NCBI GenBank assembly: GCA_033675545.1
Contig: JAWDGP010002520.1
Coordinates: forward strand, 1-64,000
DNA length: 64,000 nt
Source: Elysia crispata
Taxonomy: Eukaryota; Mollusca; Gastropoda; Plakobranchidae
Direction: 5' to 3'
Part shown: in pieces, positions 48,756 through 62,292 of the stretch
How the letters are laid out: the number at the start of each line of letters is the position of its first letter
How positions within the stretch are numbered: the stretch's first letter is position 1
The notes under the pieces: model-generated
What the model was told of the DNA's origin: nothing
Seen by the model: only the letters and a program-made list of their open reading frames with translations
Database searches by the model: none
Position numbers and translations under genes: made by a program

Positions 48756-49868
48756 CGAAGCTACTAAAGAGGAAAAAATGTAAAGATAATTTGAGTACAC
48801 GTCACCAACAAAAATTGAGAAAGACTATCCAAAGCAAACACTCAAGAATTGAGATTTGATTGCCAACATAACATTAATCATAAGATAATTTTAAACTCTC
48901 CTTTAATCAACCTACAGGATCTGATTTTGAGATATAATTATATGATTTTCTAAAAGTTTAAATGTTCAACTACTATAGAAATATAATATGAGAAATTACT
49001 TATGGGGTTTATATGCTGGTCAGGCACATCTGATGTAATAAGAGCTTGAAAAATTGTAATCGATTTTTTTAAATTTATAAACTTGAAAGAGTTAAATTGT
49101 TTACCTCTTGCACCATAAATTTAACTTGGTGAAGTGAAGATATTAATGAATTTAACTGGAAGAGTCCCAATTTGGATCCCTTGGGTTTAGTTTTGAGATA
49201 AAAATTGCTTTGAATTTGTTATGTCTGACAGTTTTTACCTTGATCTTTTTTCAGTGATTACTTTCTTAAATAGATAGAAAATCACTGAACTGCCAGAGAA
49301 AAAGCGAAGACAGATGAAAGAGTTACTCAAGAAAAAGAGATGATCTAGGCAGATATGATGATAGATGGGTTGATGAATGGGGGAAAAGATAGATGGGTGG
49401 AAATAAAGGTATATAATTAAATTGAAAGATAAATATCAAATGTAGAGAAAAAGAGAAATAGAATTAGCCTAAAGCAAGAGTGAACTCCGTGGGCGAAGAG
49501 AAGATAGTACAAGAGAAGAAGAGAAAGCGAAACAGGAGTAAAATGAGAGAGCTGAGCAGCGAGAGAGAAATAATGTTTCATCATATTAGAGAAATAAATT
49601 ACAGAAGAAAATTCAGAGCTGGGAGGGAGAGAGATAATGGGGAGTCGAAAAAAATAACTTGCACATTTATCTTTAAAAAATGTAAGGCGTCAATATTGTT
49701 TGAAAAAGTGGACTGCTATAAAAAAAAAGAACATTAGATAATAAAAATACAGCTCAAACCCCTTCTTTTTCGGAGTAAATTCCTTTCTCCTCGATTAACA
49801 TTCATTTTTCTAATCGCTTGTGTTCAAAAACTTTTGACTCATCGCAAATTGGCCTCTGCTCAGTGACT
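48756..49868. other. Non-coding stretch
   Basis: AT-rich, becoming AG-rich at 49290-49660. One frame of 85 codons (49480-49737) is rich in Lys, Arg and Glu but follows from the AG-rich composition. Confidence 0.5.
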
Positions 49869-52390
49869 GAAAACTTCACCCACCCGGCCCGCGTATTTCG
49901 CGCAGCATGTAATCAAGCTCCTGGTGAAGATAAATACCGCCATTTGAATCAATTCTCGACCCCGTCCGCATCTGTCCCGCAGCATGTAATCCATCTCCTG
50001 GTGCAGATCAATACCGCTATTTGAACCGATTCTCCACCACGTCCCGCATCTTTCGCGCAGCGTGTAATCGAGCTCCTAGTTCATATCAATACCGCTATTT
50101 AAATCAATTCTCCACCCCGTCTCGCATCATTCGCGCAGCATGTAATCCATCTCCTGGTGCAGATCAATACCGTTATTTAATTCTATTTTCCGCCCTGTAA
50201 CGCATTTTTCGCGCAGCATGTAATCCAGCTCTCGGTGCAGATCAATACCGTTATTTGACTCTATTCTCCACCCCGTTCCGCATTTTTCGCGCAGCATGTA
50301 ATCCAGCTCCCGGTGCAGATCAATACCGCTATTTGAATCATTTCTCCACCCCGTCCCGCATCTTTCGCGCAGCATATAATCCAGCTCCCGGTGCAGATCA
50401 ATACCTCTATTTGAATCAATTCTCCACCATTTCCCGCATCTTTCGCGCAGCATGTAATCCAGCTCCTGGTGGAGATCAATACCGATATTTGAATCAATTC
50501 TCAACCCGGCCTGCATCTTTCGCGCCGCATGTAATCGAGCTCCTGTTGGAAATTAATACCACTATTTGACTCAATTCTCCACCCCGTCCGGCATCTTTCG
50601 CGCAGCATGAAATCCAGCTTCCGGTAAAGATGAATACCGCTATTTAAAAAAATTCTCCACCCCGTCCCGCATCTTTCGCGCAGCATGTAATCCAGCTCTT
50701 GGTGCAGATCAATACCGCTATTTGAATCATTTCTCCACCCCGTCAAGCATCTTTCGTGCAGCATGTAATCCAGCTCCCGGTGCATATCAATACCGCTATT
50801 TGAATCAATTCTCCACCCCGTCAAACATATTTCGCGCAGCATATTTTCCAGCTCCCGGTGCAGATCAATACCTCTATTTGAATCAATTCTCAACCCCGTC
50901 CAGCATCTTTCGCGCAGCATGTAATCGAGCTCCTGGTGCAGATCAATACCGCTATTTGACTCAATTCTCAACCCCGTCCCGCATCTTTCGCGCAGCATGT
51001 AATCGAGCTCCTGGTGCAGATCAATACCGCTATTTGACTCAATTTTCCACCCCGTACCGCATCTTTCGCGCAGCATGTAATCCAGCAACTGTTGGAAATG
51101 AATACCGCTATTTAAAAAAATTTTCCGCCCCGTCAAGCATTTTTTGCGCAGCATGTAATCTAAATCCCAGTGCAGATCAATACCGCTATTTAACTCTATT
51201 CTCCGCCCTGTCTCACATTTTTCGCGTAGCATGTAAACTAGCTACTAGTCCCGATCAATACCGCTATTTAACTTTATTTTCCGCCCTGTCCCGCTTTTTT
51301 TTTCGCGCAGCATGTAATCCAGCTCCCGGTACAGATATATAATCTATTTGACTCAATTCTCAACACCGTCCTGCATCTTTCGCGCAGCATGAAACCCAGC
51401 TCCCGGTAAAGATCAATACCGCTATTTGACTCCATTCTCCACCCCGTCCCGCATCCTTCGCGCTGCATGTAATCCAGATCCCAGTGCAGATCAATACCGC
51501 TATTTGACTCCATTCTCCACCCCGTCCCGCATCTTTCGCGCAGCATGTAATCCAGCTCCCAGTGCAGATCAATACCGCTATTTGACTCCATTCTCCACCC
51601 CGTCCCGCATCCTTCGCGCTGCATGTAATCCAGCTCCCAATGCAGATCAATACCGCTATTTGAATCAATTCTCCACCCCGCCCGCATCTTTCGCGCAGCA
51701 TGTAATCCAGCTCCCAGTGCAGATCAATACCGCTATTTGACTCCATTCTCCACCCCGTCCCGCATCCTTCGCGCTGCATGTAATCCAGCTCCCAATGCAG
51801 ATTAATACCGCTATTTGACTCCATTCTCCACCCCGTCCCGCATCTTTCGCGCAGCATGTAATCTAGCTCCTCGTGCATATCAGTTCCATTATGTGATGCC
51901 ATCCTACGCCCCGTCCCGCATCTTTCATGCAGCATTTAATCAAGTTCCTGGTGCATAATAATATCGCTATGACTATATTCTCCACCCGGCCCGCGTATTT
52001 CGCTCATCATGTAATCAAGCTCCTGGTGCAGATCAATACCGCCATTTGACTCAATTCTCGATCCCGTCCGCATCTGTCGCACAGCATGTAATTCAGCTCC
52101 CGGTGCAGATCAATACCCTCATTTGACTCAATTCTCGACCCCGTCCGCATCTGTCGCACAGCATAGAATGCAGCTCCCGGTGCAGATCAATACCGTCATT
52201 TGAATCAATTCTCGACCCGTCCGCATCTGTCGCACAGCATGTAATGCAGCTTCTGGTGCCGGTGCAGATCATTACCGCTATTTAAATCAATTCTCCACAC
52301 CGTCCTGCATCTTTCACGCAGCATGTAGTCGAGCTCCTGGTGCCGATCAATACCTCTATTTGAATCAGTTCTCCACTCCGTCCCACATCT

Positions 52391-52860
52391 TAGGCGCAGC
52401 ATGTAATCCAGCTCCTGGTGCAGATCATTACCGCTATTTGAATCAATTCTCCACCTCGTCCCGCATCTTTCGCGCAGCATGTAGTCGAGCTCCTGGTGCC
52501 GATCAATACCTCTATTTGAATCAGTTCTCCACTCCGTCCCACATCTTAGGCGCAGCATGTAATCCAGCTCCTGGTGCAGATCAATACCGCTATTTGAATC
52601 AATTCTCCACCTCGTCCCGCATCTTTCGCGCAGCATGTAGTCGAGCTCCTGGTGCCGATCAATACCTCTATTTGAATCAGTTCTCCACCCCGTCCCGCAT
52701 TTTAGGCGCAGCATGTAATCCAGCTCCTGGTGCAGATCAATACCGCTATTTGAATCAATTCTCAACCCGGCCTGAATCTTTCGCGCAGCATGTAATCCAG
52801 CTCCTGGTGCAGATCAATACCGCTATTTGAATCAGTTCTCCACCCCGTCCCGCATTTTAG
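52391..52860. repeat. 156-bp higher-order repeat within the array
   Basis: A marker unit with CTTAGGCGCAGCATG (or TTTTAGGCGC) alternates with a normal unit at 52391, 52547, 52703 and 52858. Dimers are therefore the unit of recent amplification here. Confidence 0.9.
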
Positions 52861-54241
52861 GCGCAGCATGTAATCAGCTCCTGGTGCAGATCAATACCGC
52901 TATTTGAATAAATTCTCAACCCGGCCTGAATCTTTCGCGCAGCATGTAATCGAGCTCCTGGTGCAGATCAATACCGCTATTTGAATAAATTCTCAACCCG
53001 GCCTGAATCTTTCGCGCAGCATGTAATCCAGCTCCTGGTGCAGATCAATACCGCTATTTGAATCAATTCTCAACCCGGCCTGAATCTTTCGCGCAGCATG
53101 TAATCGAGCTCCTGGTGCATATCAATACCGCTATTTGACTCTATTCTCCACCCCGTCCCGCATCTTTCGCGCAGTATATAATCCAACTCCCGGTGCAGAT
53201 ATATAATCTATTTGACTCAATTCTCCACCCTGTCCCGCAACTTTCGCGCAGCATATATCCCAGATCTAGGTGCATATCACTACCGTTATCTGACTCAATT
53301 CTCCTCCCTCGTCTCGCTTCTTTTGCCCAGCATGTAATCCAGCTCTAGGTGCATATCACTACCGCTATTTGACTCAATTCTCCTCCCTCGTCTCGCTTCT
53401 TTCGCCCAGCATGTAATCCAGCTCTAGGTGCATATCACTACCGTTATTTGACTCAATTCTCCTCCCTCGTCTCGCTTCTTTCGCCCAGCATGTAATCCAT
53501 ATCCTGCTTCAGATTATTACCGCAATTTAACTCCTTTCTTCACCCCGTGCCGCATTTCTCGCGCCGAAAGTAATCCAGCTCCTGGTGCAGATAAATACCG
53601 AAATTTGACTCATTTCTCCACCCCCGTCCTTATCTTTCGCACAGCATGTAATCCAGCTTCCGACGCAGATCAATACCGTCATTTGACTCAATTCTCCACG
53701 CCGTCCGCATCTTTCGCGCATCATGTAACCCAGCTCTTGGTGCAAAGCAATATCGCCATTTGACTCCATTCTCTATCCCGTCCCGCATCTTTCGCGAAGC
53801 ATTTAATCCAGCTCCTGGTGGAGATCAATACCGCTATTTAATTTCATTCTCCACCCGGTCCCGCATCTTTCGCGCAGTATGTTCTCCATCTCCCGTTGGA
53901 GATCAACAATCTTTTTTACTCAATTTTCCACCCTGTCCCGGATCTTTCGCGAAGCATGTAATCCAGCTCCTCGTTCAGATTTATACCGCTATTTGAATCG
54001 ATTCTCCACCCCGTACCGCATCTTTCGCGAGGCATGTAATCGAGCTCCTTTTGGGGATCAGCAATCTATTTGAATCTATTTGAATCCATTCTCCACCCAG
54101 TCCGGCATCTTTCGCGCAGCTTGTTATCGAGATCCTGGTGCAGATCAATACCGATATTTGAATCAATTCTCCACCCCATCCCGCATCTTTCGCGAAGCAT
54201 GTAATCGAGCTCCTGGTGCAGATCAATACCGCTATTTGACT

Positions 54242-54540
54242 CAATTTTCACCTATCCGCATTATTAGCGCAGCAAGTAATCCAGCTCCCGGTGCAGATCA
54301 ATACCGCCATTTGACTCAATTTTCACCTGTCCGCAATATTAGCGCAGCAATTAATCCAGCTCCCGGTGCAGATCAATACCGCCATTTGACTCAATTTTCA
54401 CCTATCCGCATTATTAGCGCAGCAAGTAATCCAGCTCCCGGTGCAGATCAATACCGCCATTTGACTCAATTTTCACCTGTCCGCAATATTAGCGCAGCAA
54501 TTAATCCAGCTCCCGGTGCAGATAAACAATCTTTTTAACT
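54242..54540. repeat. 150-bp dimer of short 75-bp units within the array
   Basis: Two forms, one with CACCTATCCGCATTATTAGC and one with CACCTGTCCGCAATATTAGC, alternate at 54249, 54324, 54399 and 54474. Two identical dimers lie in tandem. Confidence 0.9.
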
Positions 54541-57348
54541 CAATTTTCCACTCCGTCCCGCATCGTTCGCGCAGCATGTAATCATGCTCCTGGTGCAGAT
54601 AAATACCGCTATTTGAAACGATTCTCAACCCCGTCCTGCATCTTTCGCTTAGGATGTAACCCAGGTACCGGTGCAGATCAATACCGCTATTTGACTCAGT
54701 TCTCCAACCGGTCCGCATCTTTGCAGCATTATGTAATCCATCTCCCGGTGCAAATCAATACCGCTATTTAAATCAATTCTCCACTCCGTCCCGCATCTTT
54801 CGCGCAGGATATAATCCAGTTAACGGTGATGATCAACAATCTATTTGAAAAAGTTGTCAACCCCATCCCGTATGTTTTGTGTAACATGTAATCCAGCTTC
54901 CGATGTATCGCGTTTTGAATCAATTTTCCACCCTGTCCCGTATCTTTCGCGCAGCATGTTTTTGAGCTCCCGGTGCAAATCAAGAATGTTTTAGAATCAA
55001 TTCTCCACCCCGTACTGCATCTTTCGCCAAGCATGTAATCGAGCTTCTGGTGCAAATCAACAATCTATTTGAATCAATTCTCCACCCCGTCCCGCATCTT
55101 TCCTGCAGCATGTAATCGAATTCCTGGTTGATATTAAAATCGCTATTTGACTATTCTCCATCCCGTCCCGGACCGTCCGCGCAACATGTAATCATGCTCC
55201 TGGTGCCGATAAATACCGCTATTTGAAGCGATTCTCCACCCCGTCCCGCATCTTTCCTGCAGCATGTAATCGAATTCCTGGTTGATATTAAAATCGCTAT
55301 TTGACTATTCTCCATCCCGTCCCGGACCGTCCGCGCAACATGTAATCATGCTCCTGGTGCCGATAAATACCGCTATTTGAAGCGATTCTCATCCCCGTTC
55401 CGCATCTTTAGCGCAGAATATAATCCAGGTACCGGTGCAGATCATTACCTCTATTTGAATCAATTCACCACCCAGTCCGGCATGTTTCGCGAAGCATGTT
55501 ATCAAGCTCCTTGTGCAGATCAATAACGCTATTTGAATCAAATCTCCACCCCGTCCCGCATCTTTCGCGCAGCTCGTGATGCAGATCGATACCGCTATTT
55601 AACTCGATTCTCCATCCCGTCCCGCATCTTTCGCGCAGCGTGTAATCCAGATCCTGGTGCAGATCGATACCGCTATTTAACTCGATTCTCCATCCCGTCC
55701 CGCTTCTTTCGCGTAGCGTGTAATCCAGATCCTGGTGCAGATCAATACAGCTATTTGATTCGATTCTCCACCCCGTCCCGCATCTTTCACGCAGCATGTA
55801 ATAGAGCTCCCGGAGCAGATCAATACTGCTATTTGAATCAATTCTCCACTCCTCCCTGCATCTTTCGCGCAGCGTGTAATCCAGCTCCTAGTGCGGATAA
55901 ATACAGCTATTTGATTCGATTCTCCACCCCGTCCCGCATCTTTTGCGCATCATGTAATCCAGCTCACGGACAGATCAATACCGCTATTTGACTCAATTCT
56001 CCATCCCATCCCGACACTTTCGCGGAGCATCTAATCCAGCTCGTGATGCAGATCCATACCGCTATTTAACTCCATTCTACATCTCGTCCCGCATCTTTCG
56101 CGGAGCATGTAATCCAACTGCTGATGCAGGTCAATATCGCTATTTAACTCCATTCTCCACTCCGTCCCGCACCTTTTGCGCAGCATGTAATCCAGCTCCT
56201 GGTGCATATCCATACCGGTTGGTTACAACATTCTCCTACGAGTACACGTCCTGCATCTTTCGCGCAGCATGTAGTCCAGCTCCCGGTGCACCGCTATTAG
56301 AATCAATTCTCCACCCCGTCACGCATCTTCGGCGCAGCATGTCATCGAGCTCCTTTTGCGGATCAGCAATCTATTTGAATCTATTTGAATCCATTCTCCA
56401 CCCAGTCCGGCATCTTTCGCGCAGCATGTTGTCGAGCTCCTGGTGCAGATCAATAACGCTATTTGAATCAATTCTCCACCTCGTCCCGCATCTTTCGCGC
56501 AGCATGTAATCGAGCTCCTTGTGCAGATCAATACCGCTATTTGAATCGATTCTCCACCCCGTTCCGCATCTTTAGGACAGCATGTAATACATCTCCCGGT
56601 GCAGATCAATACCGCTATTTAACTCCCTTCTCCACCCCGTCCCGCATCTTTTGCACAGTATGTATTCCAGCTCATGGTGCAGATCAAAAATGTTTTTGGC
56701 TTAATTTTCAACCCCGTCTCGCATCTTTCGCGCAGCATGTAATCGAAATTCTGGTGCAAGTCAATACCGCAATTTGAATCAATTCTCCACCTCGTCCCGC
56801 ATCTTTTGCGCAGAATGTAATCCAGCTCCTAGTGAAGATCAAAATGTATGTGACTCAATTCTCCATCCCGCCCCACATCTTTCGCGGCACATGTAATCCA
56901 TCTCCCGGTGCACCGCTATTTACACCAACTCGCCACCCCGTCCCGCATCCTTCGCGCAGCATGTAATCGAGCTCTTGCTGCGGATCAGCAATCTCTTTGA
57001 ATCTATTTGAATCATTTCTCCACCCAGTCCGGCATCTTTCGCGCAGCATGTTATCGAGCACCTTGTGCAGATCAATAACGCTATTGGAATCAAATCTCCA
57101 CCCCGTCCCGCATCTTTTGCGCAGCATTTAATCCAGCTCGTGATGCAGATCGATACCGCTATTTAACTCGATTCTACATCCCGTCCCGCTTCTTTCGCGT
57201 AGCGTGTAATCCAGCACCCAGTGCGGATAAATACAGCTATTTGATTCGATTTTCCACCCCGTCCCGCATCTTTCACGCAGCATGTAATAGAGCTCCCGGA
57301 GCAGATCAATACCGCTAGGTAACAACATTCACCTACACGTCCTGCATC

Positions 57349-59760
57349 TTTCGCGCAGCATGTAGTCCAGCTCCCCGTGCACCGCTATTAGAATCAATTC
57401 TCCACCCCGTACCGCATCTTCGGCGCAGCATGTCATCGAGCTCCTTTTGCGGATCAGCAATCTATTTGAATCTATTTGAATTCTTTCTCCACCCAGTCCG
57501 GCATCTTTCGCGCAGCATGTTATCGAGCTCCTGGTGCAGATCAATACCGATATTGGAATCAATTCTCTATCCCGTCCCGCATTTTTCGCACAGCATGTAA
57601 TCCAGTTTCCGGTGCAGATCAACAATCTTTTTAACTCAATTTTCCAACCGTCCCGCATCGTTCGCGGTTCGTGTAATCCAGCTCCTAGTGCAGATAAATA
57701 CCGATATTTGAAGCGATTTTCCACCCCCTCCCGCAGCGTGTAATCCAGATCCTGGAGCAGATCAATACTGCTATTTGAATCAATTCTCCACCCCGTCCCG
57801 CATCTTTTGCGCAGAATGTAATCCAGCTACCGGTGCACTGCTATTTGACTTAATCTTTCGCGTAACATGTAATCGAGCTCTTGCTGCGGATCAGCAATCT
57901 ATTTGAATCTATTTGAATCAATTCTCTACTTTGTCCGGCATCTTTCTCGCAGCATGTTATATTAAGCTTCTGGTGCAGATCAATACCGCTATCTGAATCA
58001 ATTCTCCACCCCGTCCCATATTTTTTGCGGAGCATGTAAACCAGCTCCTGATGCAGATCAATACCGCTATGTGACTCAATTCTCCACCCCGTCCCATATC
58101 TTATGCGGAGCATGTAAACCAGCTCCAAATGCAGATCAATACCGCTATGTGACTCCATTCTCTACCCCGTCCCATATCTTATGCGGAGCATGTAAACCAG
58201 CTCCAAATGCAGATCAATACCGCTATGTGACTCCATTCTCTACCCCGTCCCATATCTTATGCGGAGCATGTAAACCAGCTCCAAATGCAGATCAATACCG
58301 CTATGTGACTCAATTCTCCACCCCGTCCCATATCTTATGCGGAGCATGTAAACCAGCTCCAAATGCAGATCAATACCGCTATGTGACTCCATTCTCTACC
58401 CCGTCCCGCATATTTCGCGCAGCATGTTATCCGGCTCCCGGTGTAAATGAACAATCTATTTGAATCAAATCTCCACCCCGACCCGCATCTTTTGCGCAGC
58501 ATTTAATCCAGCTCGTGATGCAGATCGATACCGCTATTTAACTCGATTCTACATCCCGTCCCGCTTCTTTCGCGTAGCGTGTAATCCAGATCCTGGTGCA
58601 GATCAATACAGCTATTTGATTCGATTTTCCACCCCGTCCCGCATCTTTCACGCAGCATGTAATAGAGCTCCCGGAGCAGATCAATACTGCTATTTGAATC
58701 AATTCTCCACCCTGCCTCGCATCTTTCGCGCAGCGTGTAATCCAGCTCCTAGTGCGGATAAATACAACTATTTAATTCGATTCTCCACCCCGTCCCGCAT
58801 CTTTCGAGGAGCATTTAATCCAGCTCGTGATGCAGATCCATACCGCTATTTAACTCCCGGAGCAGATCAATACCGCTAGGTGACAACATTCTCCTACACG
58901 TCCTGCATCTTTCGCGCAGCATGTAGTCCAGCTTCCCGTGCACCGCTATTAGAATCAATTCTCCACCCCGTCACGCATCTTCGGCGCAGCATGTCATCGA
59001 GCTCCTTTTGCGGATCAGCAATCTATTTGAATCTATTTGAATTCTTTCTCCACCCAGTCCGGCATCTTTCGCGTAGCATGTTGTCGAGCTCCTGGTGCAC
59101 CGCTATTAGAATCAATTCTCCACCCCGTCACGCATCTTCGGCGCAGCATGTCATCCAGCTCCTTTTGCGGATCAGCAATCTATTTGAATCTATTTGAATT
59201 CTTTCTCCACCCAGTCCGGCATCTTTCGCGCAGCATGTAGTCCAGCTCCCCGTGCACCGCTATTAGAATCAATTCTCCACCCCGTCACGCATCTTCGGCG
59301 CAGCATGTCATCGAGCTCCTTTTGCGGATCAGCAATCTATTTGAATCTATTTGAATTCTTTCTCCACCCAGTCCGGCATCTTTCGCGTAGCATGTTATCG
59401 AGCTCCTGGTGCAGATCAACAATCTTTTTAACTCAATTTTCCAACCGTCCCGCATCGTTCGCGGTTCGTGTAATCCAGCTCCTAGTGCAGATAAATACCG
59501 ATATTTGAAGCGATTTTCCACCCCCTCACGCAGCGTGTAATCCAGATCCTGGAGCAGATCAATACTGCTATTTGAATCAATTCTCCACCCCGTCCCTCAT
59601 CTTTTGCGCAGAATGTAATCCAGCTACCGGTGCACTGCTATTTGACTTAATCTTTCGCGCAACATGTAATCGAGCTCTTGCTGCGGATCAGCAATCTATT
59701 TGAATCTATTTGAATCAATTCTCCACCTTGTCCGGTATCTTTCTCGCAGCATATAATCCA
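57349..59760. repeat. Block duplication of about 1.8 kb within the array
   Basis: 57625-57956 recurs at 59422-59753 (offset 1797) with only about seven differences, far less divergent than neighbouring single units. Matching sequence extends to the left (57349 and about 59229) with one unit missing in the right copy. Inside, a 157-bp dimer with CACCGCTATTAGAATC repeats at 58941, 59098 and 59255. Confidence 0.85.
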
Positions 59761-60427
59761 GCTCCCGGTGCACCGCTATTTGAATCAATTCTCCACCCCG
59801 TCCCACACCTTTAGCCCAGCATGTAATTGAGCTCCTTGTGCAGATCAATACCGCTATGTGACTCAATTCTCCACCCCGTCCCATATTTTTTGCGGAGCAC
59901 GTAATCCTGCCCCTGGTGCAGATCAATACCGCTATGTGACTCAATTCTCCACCCCGTCCCATATTTTTTGCGGAGCACGTAATCCTGCCCCTGGTGCAGA
60001 TCAATACCGCTATGTGACTCAATTCTCCACCCCGTCCCATATTTTTTGCGGAGCACGTAATCCTGCCCCTGGTGCAGATCAATACCGCTATGTGACTCAA
60101 TTCTCCACTCCGTCCCATATCTTATGCGGAGCATGTAAACCAGCTCCTGATGCAGATCAATACCGCTATGTGACTCCATTCTCTACCCCGTCCCGCATCT
60201 TTTGCGCAGCATGTAATCCTGCTCCCGGTGTAAATGAACAATCTACTTGAATCAATTCTCCACCCCGTCCTGCATCTTTCGCGCAGTATATAATCCAGTT
60301 CCCGGTGCACCGCGTTTTGAATCAATTATCCACCCCGTCCCACACCTTTAGCCCAGCATGTAATTGAGCTCCTTGTGCAGATCAATACTCATAAATAAAA
60401 TAGTAAAAGCAAGGCAATTTTTGTTTG

Positions 60428-60643
60428 GCCATTTAATAAGAAGAGGGAAACTGGAACATCTTGCGTCAGCTGGATGGAATGATCAAGCGGAAATGCAGCA
60501 GAGAAAAGCAGCGTGAAAAGATGTTGGGTGGACTAACAAAGTGGCTCAAAGTAGGAAGAGTGATAGAAGCACTGAAAGTAGCCAGCAATAGAGATGCGTA
60601 GCAGATCATGATGGCCTACTCTAAAGAGCACCGGACCTGATTG
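60428..60643 (+). mobile_element. LINE 3'-terminal coding fragment
   Basis: GHLIRRGKLEHLASAG is followed after a small frame change by GMIKRKCSREKQREKMLGGL, TKWLKVGRVIEALKVASNRD, a TAG, and QIMMAYSKEHRT with a stop. This is the basic C-terminal tail typical of LINE reverse transcriptases (a pattern close to RRGKLE, GxRSRGRQREK, LTKW). It starts about 38 bp after the giant array ends. The rest of the element is absent or not recognised. Confidence 0.7.
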
Positions 60644-62177
60644 ATTGGTTAATGTGAAGAGAAATTCATTATTGTTAAAAAAAACTTCAAGTTCGGTAAT
60701 AAAGAAAAACATGAAGCATAGGGAATAACCTGCAAAACAAGAACTTTAGAGAGTATACCGGGTAGTAAATATATTCTTAAAAACATTGTTTTTGGGTCAA
60801 ACCTCAGCTAAAGCAATATTTGAAAATAGGTTAAGTGAGGAAGACTATCGTAAAAGGAATGGTAGTCTTCCGGCAATACGGCTTTTAGGTCTTGGAAATG
60901 TTCAAACTTGGAACTTTTCTGCTATCTGCTTACAGCTGAGTTGGTTGTGCTTGCATGCAGGCTCATTTCCGCGCTCAAAAGGTAGATCTGATCAATCATA
61001 TTCAAAATCTATTGACTTGAGTGGATCCATCCAGCCAGTAGAGAATGGCCCTCAAGACAATGACAACACTGTCATGTTGAAATGTTGAAGACTATCGACG
61101 TTAGAATTTTTTTTGAAAAAAAATCAATGCTCAGGTATATGACCTCGTAATGCTTGGGATACTGCTTGTTTTCTTTCATAATAGACACGTAATCTGCAGG
61201 GCAGTGGATTTGGCGATTTTACTTTTTTTTGTTTCGAAAGTACTGTGGACACTATCCGCTTCAATCTGCCTGTGCCCTTTTTTGAGGAATTTTTTGGATG
61301 TTCGTTTTTTCATACTTTAGGCTAAAAAAGGAAAAGGCAGAACTAGTTGTTTAATTTCTATCTTGATAGCCGCATCCATCAGAATATTGGACACACTCAA
61401 TGGCCAGACAAGTCCAACGACAAAAAATCCCCAACATACGTCACAAACACATTCCCGGTGAAACCACCTTCACATTCATTCCAGACATAAGAGACGCAAC
61501 GCCTGCTTTCCAAGTTATACTCAGTGAAGCTGTGAACAGTTTAGTTTTGTAATAAAGTGTCGACGCAATTGTTCCAGAACAACAACACAAATTGAAGACC
61601 CATTGTTACACACCCAATACTCAAATACTCAAAAAAGTCTTACAAACTCTTTTCACGCCACTCACCTGAAGATGATACTTCATAGTGAGAGACGATCTTC
61701 ACTTTCCCTCTTTTTTTCTGCCGGCGTAACGCAGTCAATCATGCTCTCCACAAACAATTTGTTCTCCGATAACTCTACACATATTCAAATATCTCGTTCC
61801 TACTCTCATCACTCTCTTCTCCACAGTAAATCTTTCACAACTACATTTTCCTCCAATTTTTCTTGATTGTTTTACAATTTTCACAGACCTTCTGTCCTTC
61901 TTATACATCTCGCTTGTCGACACTCTAACCCTTTCTCTCTATTGACTTTCTTAATATTGATCCGCCATTTTCAATTTTTTTCCGGTCTCTTTTCATTGTT
62001 TTTTCAGCACGCCTGTTAGCACTGTTTGATGGCGGAAGAACTGTGATACTTGCAGCACAAACGGAGCCAAAGTAATCAATGAATTAAAAAAAATAATGTG
62101 ATAGACTGATAGGATGATACATTGGATAGAAAGATAGACATATAAATAGCTAGGCAGATTGATATATAAATATAAAT

Positions 62178-62183
<6 letters not shown>
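60644..62183. other. Non-coding stretch
   Basis: A plus-strand frame of 100 codons (60786-61088) has no recognisable domain or splice context; it could be part of an unrecognised repeat. No other candidate. Confidence 0.45.
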
Positions 62184-62253
<70 letters not shown>

Positions 62254-62292
62254 ACACACACACACACAGAGACAGACAGACAGACAGACAGA
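62184..62292. repeat. (GA)n-(CA)n-(GACA)n microsatellite
   Basis: About 33 GA units, then CA units (62250-62268), then GACA units to about 62292. Confidence 0.96.

Larger units (their letters stand above)
49869..60390. repeat. Giant 78-bp tandem array, about 135 copies
   Basis: A 78-bp unit with the order GATCAATACCGCTATTTGA, A/CTCAATTCTCCACCCCGTC, CGCATCTTTCGCGCAGCATG, TAATCCAGCTCCTGGTGCA fills 10.5 kb. The GCAGCATGTAATC block recurs at 49903, 49981, 50059, 50137 and onward. Units differ from each other by roughly 5-25%. Length variants occur: 75-bp units (54249-54540), units with a doubled CTATTTGAAT (for example 54066, 56375, 57465, 59025, 59340), and shortened ones with CACCGCTATT. Higher-order blocks exist (separate entries). 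Since 78 is 26 codons, long frames open and close on both strands (up to about 240 residues), but frame-changing indels are common and no domain is seen. Satellite-like; function unknown. Confidence 0.95.

Noticed and set aside
49869-60390. Proteins of 26-residue repeats in the 78-bp array, on both strands
   Set aside because: Frames are repeatedly broken by indels and stops between units, both strands are equally open, and no start, splice or domain context supports translation.
49869-60390. CRISPR-like or centromeric CENP-B-box array
   Set aside because: Units are contiguous tandem copies without unique spacers, so not CRISPR. The TTTCGCGCAGCATG block lacks the CGGG part of the CENP-B box consensus.
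60786-61088. 100-codon plus-strand frame after the LINE fragment
   Set aside because: No recognisable domain and no sign of splicing; it could be chance or part of an unknown repeat.
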